Below are positions 35,175-45,795 of a DNA stretch of 64,000 nucleotides, piece after piece. The position numbers and the translations under genes were made by a program. The stretch covers positions 3,286,001 to 3,350,000 of the forward strand of contig NZ_VFME01000001.1 in assembly GCF_006714895.1 (NCBI RefSeq), given 5' to 3'. Each line of letters opens with the position of its first letter. The stretch's first letter is position 1. Under the pieces are notes generated by a model, which was not told the DNA's origin, did not search any database, and was given only the letters and a program-made list of their open reading frames with translations. The DNA is from Gramella sp. Hel_I_59 (GTDB lineage: Bacteria > Bacteroidota > Bacteroidia > Flavobacteriales > Flavobacteriaceae).

Positions 35175-35647
35175 GACAGCACTTCCAAAATTCTACGTTC
35201 AAATCCATCTTTGATTCCACGGATGAATTTCTCTCTATCCTTCAGGTACATTGCATGTACAAAAAGAACCTTTTTATCGTTCGATACATCTATGCTCAAA
35301 GTTCCTGGTGTAAGAGATATCATATTTGCAAGAACGGTAATTCCAATATCAGATTTTACATCCAGCGGAACCATGATTATTCCCGGCGTCACATTAAGTC
35401 TTGGTGTGATCACTTCATATGCAACCTCAATGTTTGCTTTTACAAGCTCGTAAAGAAAATTCAGTAACAGCAATATGATCTTCGGAACTATAAGAAAATA
35501 ACGGGTTCGTTTTCTACCTACTGTTATGAGCCAGAGAATATGAAAATTCAGAAAAAATCCAAACAGATAGTTTTCGAATGAAAAATCACCCGTTAGGGCA
35601 ACCCATACGAACGTTAGCAATATGTTTGAAAGAAATTTATTCTTCAT
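35171..35647 (-). CDS. mnhE: Mrp Na+/H+ antiporter subunit E
   Basis: A 158-residue subunit with two N-terminal membrane helices, a longer third segment (PKIILLLLNFLYELVKANIEVAYEVI) and a soluble C-terminal domain carrying the family motif ITVLANMISLTPGTLSIDVSND. It lies 4 bases after mnhD and overlaps mnhF. Confidence 0.93.
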   Translation of the reverse strand: MKNKFLSNILLTFVWVALTGDFSFENYLFGFFLNFHILWLITVGRKRTRYFLIVPKIILLLLNFLYELVKANIEVAYEVITPRLNVTPGIIMVPLDVKSDIGITVLANMISLTPGTLSIDVSNDKKVLFVHAMYLKDREKFIRGIKDGFERRILEVLS

Positions 35648-35651
35648 CTTC

Positions 35652-37166
35652 TTAATTCTTCGTCTTTAAAACTGCCTCAATGTACCCTTCACTATTTACC
35701 AATTCATCGGCAATTCTTGCAGAAAGCTCCTGAATATGTTCAGCTCCAAAACCAATATACAAAGATACAATACTAAGCATAGCTACCGGCACGATAAATT
35801 GCGAGCGTTTTAGATTGGTCATCTTATGATAATATCCAAAATATTTTCTTTCCGGCATTTCCTTAGCATCTTTCCAGAACACTTCAGCCCACATTTTCGC
35901 AATGATCACTAAAGTTATAAAGCTGGCAAAGATGATCGCCGCAACGGTAATATAGTTACCCCCAGTAAATCCGGCTTTAATTAGGTTGATCTTTGGCCAG
36001 AAACCAGATAATGGCGGAATCCCGACCAAGCTAAATAATGGAATAAATAGCAATAAACTTATCTTCGGGTATTTAGCATAAATACCTCCAAGATCCCGCA
36101 TGCTGTTAGTTCCTGTAATTCTATAAACCACCCCGCTCAGCATGAAAAGATTGGTTTTTACGATAATATCATGAATAAGGTAGAAGATCGCACCTGCAAT
36201 AGCAATTTCTGTGAACATCCCGATCCCTGCGATCATGTATCCAATATGACAGATGATTAGATATGAAAATACCTTCCTCATGTTATTTTGCACCAGTGCT
36301 CCAATTCCACCACTCACTAAAGTAAGTATGGCGATGACCATGATAATGTTATTCAGAAAGGGTTCGTTGACAAATATTAGTGTAAACACCCGTATTAAAG
36401 CATATACACCTACTTTGGTCAATAATCCTCCGAAAATAGCCGATACGGCGAACGGAGGTGTATGATACGAAGCCGGTAACCAGAAATACAGCGGAAAAAC
36501 TCCTGCTTTGATCCCGAAACCTATTAAGAATAATACGGCAGTAATTTGAACGAGTCCGCGATTTTCCACAGCAGCTACCTGACCAGCAAGATCGGCCATA
36601 TTCAAGCTTCCGGTAATACCGTAAAGTACAGCGATCGCCGTTAGGAAGATCATGGAAGCTAAAATATTCAGCGTGAAATATTTTACAGCTCCTTCAAGCT
36701 GAGCCTTTTCACCTCCAATGGTAATCAGCACGAACGAACTAATAATAATGATTTCAAACCACACATAGAGGTTGAAAATATCACCGGTTAAAAAAGCCCC
36801 ATTCAAACCTAATAACAGGAAATGAAATATGGGAAAATAGCCAAATCTTAGCCGGTCTCTTAATACTGAACCTGCGGAAAATATGGAAACTGCAAGTCCT
36901 GAAATTGCGGTTAATAGTACAAGCGTAGCTGCCAGTGAATCTGCAACAAAGGTGATTCCGAAGGGAGCTTCCCAGTTCCCGGCTTGTATGGTTTGAGTCC
37001 CATTTTGCCAGATATAGCTGAAAAGAACGATCGCCAGAATTACGCTCATCGTACTCCCAAAGATGCTGAATATCTTCTGAAAACGAATCCTGGACCAGCC
37101 GAACATAAGTATAATACTGATGGCCATCTGTAAGAAAAGCGGATATAATATTAATTGCTGTGTCAT
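35652..37166 (-). CDS. mnhD: Mrp Na+/H+ antiporter subunit D
   Basis: A 504-residue, about 14-helix proton-pumping-type subunit homologous to NuoM/NuoN of complex I. It carries [23 protein letters not shown] with the conserved glutamate in helix 5, the lysine of the [16 protein letters not shown] motif and [18 protein letters not shown]. It overlaps mnhC by 4 bases. Proton translocation through MrpA and MrpD is the accepted model for the complex. Confidence 0.95.
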   Translation of the reverse strand: MTQQLILYPLFLQMAISIILMFGWSRIRFQKIFSIFGSTMSVILAIVLFSYIWQNGTQTIQAGNWEAPFGITFVADSLAATLVLLTAISGLAVSIFSAGSVLRDRLRFGYFPIFHFLLLGLNGAFLTGDIFNLYVWFEIIIISSFVLITIGGEKAQLEGAVKYFTLNILASMIFLTAIAVLYGITGSLNMADLAGQVAAVENRGLVQITAVLFLIGFGIKAGVFPLYFWLPASYHTPPFAVSAIFGGLLTKVGVYALIRVFTLIFVNEPFLNNIIMVIAILTLVSGGIGALVQNNMRKVFSYLIICHIGYMIAGIGMFTEIAIAGAIFYLIHDIIVKTNLFMLSGVVYRITGTNSMRDLGGIYAKYPKISLLLFIPLFSLVGIPPLSGFWPKINLIKAGFTGGNYITVAAIIFASFITLVIIAKMWAEVFWKDAKEMPERKYFGYYHKMTNLKRSQFIVPVAMLSIVSLYIGFGAEHIQELSARIADELVNSEGYIEAVLKTKN

Positions 37167-37516
37167 GAATCTTCGTCGGTTGCGTTCATTTCGTCCAAAT
37201 CATCAGTTCTAACTACGGTATGCGCCCTCTTTACCAGAACGATGGCAAAAGATTGCAATCCAAAACTAATTACAATGGCAGTAAGGATCAATGCCTGCGG
37301 TACAGGATCGGCAAAGGCTTCTACGAAAACCTTGGAATCTCCGGGTATAATTGGAGGAGCTCCTTTGGTTATTCTTCCGAGGAGAAAAATAAGCAGGTTT
37401 GCGCCGTTACCTAGTAATATGATTCCTATAATAAGTTTCACCATACTTCGGCGAAGCATCATATAAATACCAGTTCCGTATAGAATACCTACCATTAATG
37501 CTAAAAGTATCTCCAT
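37163..37516 (-). CDS. mnhC: Mrp Na+/H+ antiporter subunit C
   Basis: A 117-residue NuoK-like subunit with three helices and the motif [31 protein letters not shown], followed by [25 protein letters not shown]. It overlaps mnhD by 4 bases and follows mnhB by one base. Confidence 0.95.
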   Translation of the reverse strand: MEILLALMVGILYGTGIYMMLRRSMVKLIIGIILLGNGANLLIFLLGRITKGAPPIIPGDSKVFVEAFADPVPQALILTAIVISFGLQSFAIVLVKRAHTVVRTDDLDEMNATDEDS

Positions 37517-37517
37517 A

Positions 37518-37934
37518 TCAGGCCGATTCAGAAATTGTAAAGATTATTGTAAGAGTCACTCCATTTACCACGAGGTACACTCCTATGTCGAAAAATAGTG
37601 CTGAACCTACTTTTCCTAGAATAGCAACTGTATCATGTGACCAAAGTCCGGTCATGAAGGGCATATCGAAAAATATCACTGGAGCAAGACCAGCCATAAA
37701 CGAAATAGCGAGTCCTACCGGTAATAAAAATCCTGGATGCACGATTAAAAGCTCTTTGGTTTTCTCGAGTCCGTTGGCAAACGAATGCAATATAAAAGCA
37801 ATAGATGCGATAAGGCCGCCAACAAATCCACCTCCTGGCAGGTAATGCCCACGGAGAAGGATAAAAATCGAAAACACCAACAATACCGGTAAAAGGTAAT
37901 TAGAAGCTGTTTTTAATATGATGGTTGTTCGCAT
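37518..37934 (-). CDS. mnhB: Mrp Na+/H+ antiporter subunit B
   Basis: A 138-residue subunit with four helices and the MrpB signature [30 protein letters not shown]. It corresponds to the MnhB-type domain that in some species is part of MrpA. It lies one base after mnhA. Confidence 0.94.
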   Translation of the reverse strand: MRTTIILKTASNYLLPVLLVFSIFILLRGHYLPGGGFVGGLIASIAFILHSFANGLEKTKELLIVHPGFLLPVGLAISFMAGLAPVIFFDMPFMTGLWSHDTVAILGKVGSALFFDIGVYLVVNGVTLTIIFTISESA

Positions 37935-37935
37935 A

Positions 37936-40284
37936 TTATTGTTCCTTATTTTCTTGTTTTAGACTTGTATCGGCATATCGTTTTCTATCTCTCATCTTAA
38001 GTCTTAATTTCATCAAGCCGAATACTCCAACTGCTGCTATAGATAATACTGAAACTTCTATTAGTGTATCTGCACCACGGAAGTCAACAAGGATCACGTT
38101 CACAACGTTTTTTCCATGAGCTTCAACATATGAGTTTGCAGCGTAGAACTCCCCAACCTGCTTGCTTACAGGTTCAGAAAGTACTTCAAGCGCTAGAACC
38201 GTAATGATCAAACCGAATACACTGGATAGCACACCGTCCCTCACACGCGTTTTATAGTCTGAAAGTTTCAAATACTTAGGTAATTTATACAATACCAGTA
38301 CGAATAGAATTACTGTAAGTGTATCAATTGAGAACTGGGTCATGGCCAGATCGGGCGCCGAATAAAATACAAAGATCAAACAAATCGATAGACCAACCAC
38401 ACCCATAGCTGCAACCGCTGCCAAACGGGATTCAGTAAAAACTGTATAGAAGATTCCAGCAATCAAAATCAAAGTAGTGGTGATCTCATAGACAGTGATT
38501 TTAGATAATGAATTATAGTCGATCACGAAACGAGTATTTCCAATCATTATATAACCGACCAATACCACCAGAAAGAGAATAATGATAGAAATGTAGTTTC
38601 TTAAGTATCCATTCTGAAAGAAATTCGTCCAGAAGTTAGAGAATTGTACAAAACCTTTATTGATAAGATTCAGAATATTTTCAGGTGAAATTGAGTTGAA
38701 TTTCGCTGCAGATGCTACCAGTTTTTCTGAAGGTTTGATTACAAAATATAACGTAGTTCCAACACCAATAGTGATCAAACTAAGTATAAAAATTAGATTA
38801 AATCCGTGCCAAAGTGCCAGATGAATTTCAGAAGCATCACCACCAAGAGCCGTAACTACAGGTTTAATTAAAGCACCTTCAATTAGAAATGGAGCAATTC
38901 CAAAAACAAGACCTAAAGTTGCAAGTAATACCGGCGGAATCCACATGATTGGACCAGGAGCTTTCACGTTTTTGTGTTCTTCAGGCAGTTTCCCGGTGAA
39001 TGGCTTGATTCCCGCTACAAAACCTGCATATAGCAAGAGAATCTTAGTAAGAACTATCGCGATCATCGAAATTATGATAATCGTTTCTGAATGATATGTA
39101 GCTTCGTACGTAAGTTCCTTTCCAATAAAACCTATCGTTGGGGGAATCCCGGCACTGGAAATTGCTGCCAGTATCCCGGCGATCCCAACCGGAAGCATAA
39201 TTTTATTAAGTCCCGCGAGTCTGGTGACATCACGGGTATGTGTTTGATGATCTATGATTCCCGTTACCAGGAACAAAGTTGCTTTATATAACGCATGAAC
39301 AATGATAAATACTGCTGCAGCCAAGAATGCTTCTTCGGTCCCCAGACCAATTAAAAACACCAGAATACCTAAGGCCGAAATTGTTGAATAGGCCAGGATC
39401 CCTTTAAGATCTGTTCTGAACAAGGTATGGATCGCAGAGTAAAGCATAGTAATTCCCCCAACGATGATCAGCGTATAATTCCAGATATTTTCACCTCCAA
39501 GAATAGGAGTAAAACGCATTAATAAATAGATTCCTGCTTTTACCATGGTGGCAGAATGCAGGTAGGTGGATACCGGTGTTGGAGCCTTCATTGCTCCGGG
39601 TAACCAGAAGTGAAATGGGAATTGAGCCGATTTTGTGAAAGCCGCACCAAATAACAGCATAACAGCAACTGCGTAAAATTCGTTACCACGAATAGCTTCA
39701 CTCATACTCAGCATTTCTGAAATGCTGTAGGTGCCTGTAATATTATTTAGTAATAAAGCTGAAGCAAGAAGTAATAATCCTCCTATTCCGGTAATACCCA
39801 AAGCGGTCATTGCCGATTTTCGGGAAGCAGGATTAGTATTATTGAAGCCGATTAAAAAGAAAGAACTAATACTGGTAAGTTCCCAGAACACAAACAAAGT
39901 GATCATGTTATCAGAAAGTACCAGTCCAAGCATTGCACCCATGAACGCAGCGAGATATCCATAAAATCTATCCAGGTACTCGTGCCCTTTTAAGTAAGAA
40001 GAGGTATACGCAAAAACAAGGAAACCAATCCCCGTGATCATTAAAGAAAATAGCAACGACAAGCCGTCCAGCTTAAAACCAAGATCTACTCCAAAGGATG
40101 GAATCCATTGAAAGGATCTGGTAATTACTTCACCATCTGCAATTGGAGCTATAAACTGGAAAAAGTATAAAAAGAGCCCAAGTGGTACTATGGAAGCCAG
40201 TATCGAGAGCTTACCTTTGAAGAACTTCCCTACAAAAACCAAGAGAATAGAAAATATAAATCCTGTAAGAATTGCGGTAAGCAT
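37936..40284 (-). CDS. mnhA: Mrp Na+/H+ antiporter subunit A
   Basis: The large NuoL-like subunit, 782 residues from the ATG at 40284 (MLTAILTGFIFS). The frame continues to a TTG at 40308, but that codon lies inside the -7 box TATATTTG at 40306-40313, so I reject it. The N-terminal two thirds carries the proton-channel motifs LFVFWELTSISSFFLIGF, FPFHFWLPGAMKAPTPVSTYLHSATMVKAGIYLL and HALYKATLFLVTG; the last 180 residues hold the DUF4040/MrpB-like segment (MTQFSIDTLTVILFVLVLYKLPKYLKL). It leads the seven-gene operon A-B-C-D-E-F-G, which expels Na+ and helps hold internal pH, as expected for a marine bacterium. Confidence 0.95.
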   Translation of the reverse strand: MLTAILTGFIFSILLVFVGKFFKGKLSILASIVPLGLFLYFFQFIAPIADGEVITRSFQWIPSFGVDLGFKLDGLSLLFSLMITGIGFLVFAYTSSYLKGHEYLDRFYGYLAAFMGAMLGLVLSDNMITLFVFWELTSISSFFLIGFNNTNPASRKSAMTALGITGIGGLLLLASALLLNNITGTYSISEMLSMSEAIRGNEFYAVAVMLLFGAAFTKSAQFPFHFWLPGAMKAPTPVSTYLHSATMVKAGIYLLMRFTPILGGENIWNYTLIIVGGITMLYSAIHTLFRTDLKGILAYSTISALGILVFLIGLGTEEAFLAAAVFIIVHALYKATLFLVTGIIDHQTHTRDVTRLAGLNKIMLPVGIAGILAAISSAGIPPTIGFIGKELTYEATYHSETIIIISMIAIVLTKILLLYAGFVAGIKPFTGKLPEEHKNVKAPGPIMWIPPVLLATLGLVFGIAPFLIEGALIKPVVTALGGDASEIHLALWHGFNLIFILSLITIGVGTTLYFVIKPSEKLVASAAKFNSISPENILNLINKGFVQFSNFWTNFFQNGYLRNYISIIILFLVVLVGYIMIGNTRFVIDYNSLSKITVYEITTTLILIAGIFYTVFTESRLAAVAAMGVVGLSICLIFVFYSAPDLAMTQFSIDTLTVILFVLVLYKLPKYLKLSDYKTRVRDGVLSSVFGLIITVLALEVLSEPVSKQVGEFYAANSYVEAHGKNVVNVILVDFRGADTLIEVSVLSIAAVGVFGLMKLRLKMRDRKRYADTSLKQENKEQ

Positions 40285-40305
40285 ACTTAGTAAATCTGTT
40301 TGTCG

Positions 40306-40313
40306 CAAATATA
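40306..40313 (-). promoter_or_regulatory. -7 element of the mnhA-G operon
   Basis: TATATTTG on the minus strand fully matches the -7 consensus and lies 21 bases before the mnhA ATG; no clear TTTG is seen at the -33 position. Confidence 0.5.
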
Positions 40314-40478
40314 ATAGTTATTATTGAAGAATAGTTTTAGCGCAATCAATAATCCTGGAGATAAACGTGATTTCTACATTAATTACTCTCTATTTAATTC
40401 ACTCTCAATTTTCTATCAATTACAACAAGCTCTTAGAAATATTTGCAAATAAAATTATTGATAATCGATAATTTAGTA

Positions 40479-40503
40479 TATGTTTGTTATCGTAAAACGA
40501 TAA
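40479..40503 (+). promoter_or_regulatory. Promoter and inverted-repeat operator of the DUF2975-XRE module
   Basis: TATGTTTG (40479-40486) is a -7 box, with a TTG 18 bases upstream (40458-40460). Directly after it lies a perfect inverted repeat TTATCGT-AAA-ACGATAA (40487-40503), at the predicted transcription start, where a bound repressor would block polymerase. A related sequence, GATAATCGATAAT, lies at 40460-40472 between -33 and -7. The likely binder is the XRE protein encoded at 41613-41819. Confidence 0.6.
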
Positions 40504-40513
40504 TTACCTATAG

Positions 40514-41035
40514 ATGAAGCCGCCAAAATTCCTAAAAACGATAATCAACATTTCCTACATTCTTCTTTTACTTAAACTAATTATAACCAGTCTATGTTAT
40601 ATATATTTTCTTTTAGGTGGAAGCGTAAAACTTAGCTCCCTAGATTATATTACCATCGTTGAGAACGAAGAGTCAACAGCAGCTGCAATAGTTTTCTTCA
40701 CTCTTGAGATTATTTATACATCAATTTTATTTTCATCAGTATATATTTTGAAAAAGTTAATTAAAGACTTTGAAAAAGAAAGGTTGTATACGAAACTCCA
40801 AATTTCTGGATTAAGCCTCGCAGGAAAATTAATAATTGGGTTAGTTATTCTACAGATAGTAGCGGAATTCTTCACTGTATTCATTTTTGATAACAGATTA
40901 GAAATAGGTCTTTCTATTGAAAATGATCTTGGAAGTCCTTGGCTGGTAATATCAATTGGTTTATTTCTTATTTATTTGAGTAAAATCTTTAAAAATAGCG
41001 CCAGTTTATTGAAGGAAAATGAATTAACTATCTAA
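40514..41035 (+). CDS. DUF2975 family membrane protein, first copy
   Basis: A 173-residue membrane protein with four predicted helices (about 10-32, 55-77, 97-120 and 140-160), matching DUF2975 as found next to small XRE regulators. The KKLIKDFEKERLYTKLQISGLSLAGKLIIG loop between helices 2 and 3 is the typical cytoplasmic segment. It ends LLKENELTI, close to the end of the second copy. The function of DUF2975 is unknown; I suspect a membrane partner of the XRE protein. It is the first gene of the three-gene unit. Confidence 0.75.
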   Translation: MKPPKFLKTIINISYILLLLKLIITSLCYIYFLLGGSVKLSSLDYITIVENEESTAAAIVFFTLEIIYTSILFSSVYILKKLIKDFEKERLYTKLQISGLSLAGKLIIGLVILQIVAEFFTVFIFDNRLEIGLSIENDLGSPWLVISIGLFLIYLSKIFKNSASLLKENELTI

Positions 41036-41046
41036 GTATAAATATC

Positions 41047-41610
41047 ATGAGTAAAAATAGCCTACTTAAAACCGCAGCTTTTCTCTGTCAATTGCTTAAC
41101 GGAGCTTTCATTCTTGTCTTAGTTATTCTCACGATTGTTTTTATCCACTTTCAAGTAGATCGCGATTTTTATAATGGATGGCATGCAGACAAACCGATAA
41201 AAGGCAATTCTATAAAATTCCAGAAAGTAATAGGAGAAGAAGTTCCAGATGAGGATGTTATCTATATGACCGATTGGAATACAGCTTCGCTATATTTCAA
41301 TTATCTAAGATTTGCAGGAATAATTCTTCTCATGTACCTAGCTATAAAACAATTTCAAAATGTTTTAAAGTCAGTAGAAAATCTAGAAACCTTTAAAACC
41401 ACCAATGTGCAGGCATTCCAAAGGATAGGAATTTATTGTCTTATTATTTCCGGACTGTCATGGATTACAATGTGGGATTTCGACAATTATCATGTAAGTG
41501 GTTTTCATCTTGATTTTGATTTTCTAATCATTGCCCTGTTGGCTTTTATCTTTGCTGAAATTTTTAAAGAGGGAAATCAATTGATGGAAGAGAACAAACT
41601 AACCGTTTAA
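41047..41610 (+). CDS. DUF2975 family membrane protein, second copy
   Basis: A 187-residue four-helix membrane protein, diverged from the preceding gene but with the same layout: helix 1 (about 12-36), an extracytoplasmic domain of about 50 residues that is longer than in the first copy, then helices near 80-98, 124-142 and 155-172. It ends LMEENKLTV, like LLKENELTI of the first copy. It is 11 bases after the first copy and 2 bases before the XRE gene. Confidence 0.72.
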   Translation: MSKNSLLKTAAFLCQLLNGAFILVLVILTIVFIHFQVDRDFYNGWHADKPIKGNSIKFQKVIGEEVPDEDVIYMTDWNTASLYFNYLRFAGIILLMYLAIKQFQNVLKSVENLETFKTTNVQAFQRIGIYCLIISGLSWITMWDFDNYHVSGFHLDFDFLIIALLAFIFAEIFKEGNQLMEENKLTV

Positions 41611-41612
41611 GA

Positions 41613-41819
41613 ATGGCCATTATCATCAATCTGGATCGGATTCTGGAAGAAAGAGGTATGAAAAGCAATGAACTGGCTGAAATGGTTGGGATCACTACGG
41701 CAAACCTCTCTATCCTTAAAACTGGTAAAGCCAAAGCTGTTCGGTTTTCCACACTTGAAGCTATTTGCCAGGCTCTGGATTGCCAACCCGGGGATATTCT
41801 GGAATATTTGCCAGATTAG
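41613..41819 (+). CDS. XRE-family helix-turn-helix regulator (YozG-like)
   Basis: A 68-residue protein that is almost only a Cro/C1-type helix-turn-helix: INLDRILEERGMKSNELAEMVGITTANLSILKTGKAKAVRF, then TLEAICQALDCQPGDILEY. This is the pattern of the small YozG-type regulators that accompany DUF2975 genes. With so little beyond the DNA-binding fold it must act as a dimer on an inverted repeat. The operator at 40487-40503 at the head of the unit is the obvious target, giving self-control. Confidence 0.92.
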   Translation: MAIIINLDRILEERGMKSNELAEMVGITTANLSILKTGKAKAVRFSTLEAICQALDCQPGDILEYLPD

Positions 41820-41870
41820 AAAACTTCTAACTTATTCTCTTAAATTTAGCTACCTAAAATTTTTCAATTT

Positions 41871-43646
41871 ATGCGATCATTATTATTGTTACTGCTATTA
41901 ACTTCCATGGCAGCGACTTCACAGGTAAACACTTATAAAATTTCCTTCAGCAATGCTGTTCATCATGAAGCAAAAATAGAAGTAACATTTCCGAAGATAA
42001 AATCACAGGAACTAACTGTACGAATGAGCCGTACTTCTCCTGGTAGATACGCCCTGCATGAGTTTGCCAAAAATGTGTACGGTTTCAAAGCTTTTAATAG
42101 TGAGGGAAAAGAATTAGAAATCACAAGAGAAGATCCTTATTCCTGGACGGTTAAGAATACAGATGGCACTATTTCCATAGAGTATATACTATACGCGAAT
42201 CGCGGTGATGGCACCTATTCTCAGGTTGATGCCAGTCATGCTCATTTAAATATTCCAGCAACCTTCATGTATTCCGAAGAATTGAAAGATCGTGATATTG
42301 AGTTACAGATCGATCTTCAGGATCAACCAGACTGGAAGATCGCTACACAGCTTGAGAAGATCAATGAGAAAACTTTTAAGGCGCCAGATCTGTATTATTT
42401 TATGGATAGCCCGATAGAGATCAGCGATCATCAAATCAGAAGTTTCGAGCATGACGGTCAGAAAATCGAATTTGTTCTTCACCACCAGGGAACTGAAGCT
42501 GAACTTGATCAATATTTCGAGCAGATTAAAGCGATCGTAGAACAGGAAGCAGCCGTTTTCGGTGAATTACCAGATTATGATTACGGGAGATATACTTTCC
42601 TGGCTTGCTATATGCCAAATGCCAGCGGCGACGGAATGGAACATCGTAACAGTACGATTCTTACAAAGACAGATGCTCTGGCAGATGGTGGAATGAAAGG
42701 CAATATTGGCACCGCAGCTCATGAATTTTTCCATGGATGGAATGTGGAGCGTATTCGCCCTGCGGATCTGGAACCCTTCAGTTTTTCTGAAGTAAATATG
42801 AGCCGAAACTTATGGTTTGCTGAAGGTTTCACAAGTTATTATACCGGGTTAATTCTACATCGTGCAGGCATCACTTCAGAAAAAGAATATATCGAAGGGC
42901 TTTCCGGGACTTTTAATTATGTCTGGAATTCTCCAGCTACCCGATATTTCAATCCTATGGAAATGAGCATGCAGGCTCCATTTGTAGATGCGGCAAAGTC
43001 TGTAGATCCTGTGAATCGTGAAAACACCTTTATCTCCTATTATTCCTACGGAAGTATCCTTGGTCTTGCACTGGATCTTTCTTTAAGAGAAGAAGGTCTG
43101 AATCTCGATGACTTTATGAAAATGATGTGGCATAAGTATGGCAAGAATGAAGTTGCTTACGATACAGAGGATATTGAAAATACACTTACAGCATATGCGG
43201 GCAAAGAATTCTCAGATAATTTCTTCGCAAAACATATACGATCTGCTGAAAAACCAGATTATAGAAAATTGTTCGATCATGTAGGTGTGAGCATCACTCA
43301 GGACAGTAAAAATAATCATTTTGGAGCTAGTTTCCGTGAAACTGAGAACGGATTGCAAATTAGTCGGAATACTGTAATAGGAAGTCCTGCCTACGAAGCT
43401 TGCCTGAACGAAGGAGATTTGATCACATCAGCAAATGGAACTCCAGTAAATACTTCAAAAGAAATGGAAGAAGTGATTGCTGGTACTGCTGAAGGTGAAA
43501 AGATAAGCCTCGAATATCAGCGATTTGGAGAAACCAAAACTACTTCCATAGAACTTTCAGCAGATCCTGATTACAAAATTACGTTATCTGAGAATGCTTC
43601 GAAAGAACAATTAAAGAACCGAAAGAAATGGCTGGAATCTAAATAA
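41871..43646 (+). CDS. M61 family metallopeptidase with PDZ domain
   Basis: A 591-residue exported glycyl-aminopeptidase-like enzyme of family M61. It has a signal peptide (cut about residue 17, AATSQ), an N-terminal beta domain (20-190), a gluzincin catalytic core with HEFFH at 284-288 and the second zinc ligand glutamate in NLWFAEGFTSYYTG, and a PDZ domain near 460-560 (VIGSPAYEACLNEGDLITSANG). M61 enzymes trim peptides starting with glycine or related residues. It is a single gene with a terminator behind it. Confidence 0.95.
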   Translation: MRSLLLLLLLTSMAATSQVNTYKISFSNAVHHEAKIEVTFPKIKSQELTVRMSRTSPGRYALHEFAKNVYGFKAFNSEGKELEITREDPYSWTVKNTDGTISIEYILYANRGDGTYSQVDASHAHLNIPATFMYSEELKDRDIELQIDLQDQPDWKIATQLEKINEKTFKAPDLYYFMDSPIEISDHQIRSFEHDGQKIEFVLHHQGTEAELDQYFEQIKAIVEQEAAVFGELPDYDYGRYTFLACYMPNASGDGMEHRNSTILTKTDALADGGMKGNIGTAAHEFFHGWNVERIRPADLEPFSFSEVNMSRNLWFAEGFTSYYTGLILHRAGITSEKEYIEGLSGTFNYVWNSPATRYFNPMEMSMQAPFVDAAKSVDPVNRENTFISYYSYGSILGLALDLSLREEGLNLDDFMKMMWHKYGKNEVAYDTEDIENTLTAYAGKEFSDNFFAKHIRSAEKPDYRKLFDHVGVSITQDSKNNHFGASFRETENGLQISRNTVIGSPAYEACLNEGDLITSANGTPVNTSKEMEEVIAGTAEGEKISLEYQRFGETKTTSIELSADPDYKITLSENASKEQLKNRKKWLESK

Positions 43647-43667
43647 TTAGCAGTTCAATAATGCTCA

Positions 43668-43703
43668 TAAAAAAAGCCTTTCAGAAATGAAAGGCTTTTA
43701 ATT
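43668..43703. terminator. Intrinsic terminator between M61 gene and atpC
   Basis: AAAAGCCTTT, 7 bases and AAAGGCTTTT, with A and T runs on both flanks, between convergent genes. Confidence 0.85.
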
Positions 43704-43720
43704 TTATAAGAATGAGAATA

Positions 43721-44017
43721 TTAATCGGCTAAAATAATAGCTTTATTATCCTTCATTTCAAGAACTCCACCTTTAATGGTGTAGAACAAAACTTCAGTAT
43801 TGTTTCCTTCCGTTCTAAAAGCCGACTGATCCTTAGCTTTGATCTCGTTCGTGCTTCCGGCTGCAAGGTCGATCTTTACATCACCTTCAGTAAGAACAGA
43901 TACGATAGGTGCGTGATTGTTCAGCATTTGAAATTCACCATCATTTCCTGGAACTTTCACAGCATCTACTTTAGCTCTGAATACTACCGCCTCTGGAGTA
44001 ACTATCTCTAAATACAT
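43721..44017 (-). CDS. atpC: F1 ATP synthase epsilon subunit (short form)
   Basis: The 98-residue epsilon subunit of the F1 motor. It has the N-terminal beta sandwich (MYLEIVTPEAVVFRAKVDAVKVPGNDGEFQMLNNHAPIVSVL) that binds gamma and the c ring. The C-terminal two-helix domain that inhibits ATP hydrolysis in other bacteria (about 40 residues) is missing. It follows atpD by 10 bases. Confidence 0.95.
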   Translation of the reverse strand: MYLEIVTPEAVVFRAKVDAVKVPGNDGEFQMLNNHAPIVSVLTEGDVKIDLAAGSTNEIKAKDQSAFRTEGNNTEVLFYTIKGGVLEMKDNKAIILAD

Positions 44018-44027
44018 TTAACTAATT

Positions 44028-45539
<1,512 letters not shown>

Positions 45540-45633
45540 TTATCTAATTCTTTTAATTTTATTACGTAAAATTCAAATACCTACTCGCTTGATTTCAAAA
45601 TTGATAAATCAGAAATAGGTCATTTTCAGGGTG

Positions 45634-45641
45634 CAAAGATA
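45634..45641 (-). promoter_or_regulatory. -7 element of atpDC
   Basis: TATCTTTG on the minus strand matches TAnnTTTG about 95 bases before the atpD ATG. No good TTTG is seen at -33. Confidence 0.45.
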
Positions 45642-45743
45642 AATTTTTCTCTGAAAAAACAGATTGAAATAAAGAGAAGTTTTTAATGTTTTGAAAATGT
45701 CTGAATTTTCAACGTTGAACCGTGCTAAGAATCTTATCAAAAC

Positions 45744-45776
45744 GAAAAAACCTCTTCGATCGAAGAGGCTTTTTTA
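45744..45776 (-). terminator. Intrinsic terminator after glmS
   Basis: On the minus strand AAAAGCCTCTTCG and CGAAGAGGTTTTTT form a long stem around TCGATCGA, 20 bases after the glmS stop. It separates glmS from atpD. Confidence 0.88.
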
Positions 45777-45795
45777 TCAAATATGTCAATAATTA

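Noticed and set aside
40309..40478. Hidden gene or small RNA in the 170 bases between mnhA and the DUF2975 promoter
   Set aside because: The stretch is AT-rich with no open frame of useful length and no strong stem-loop.
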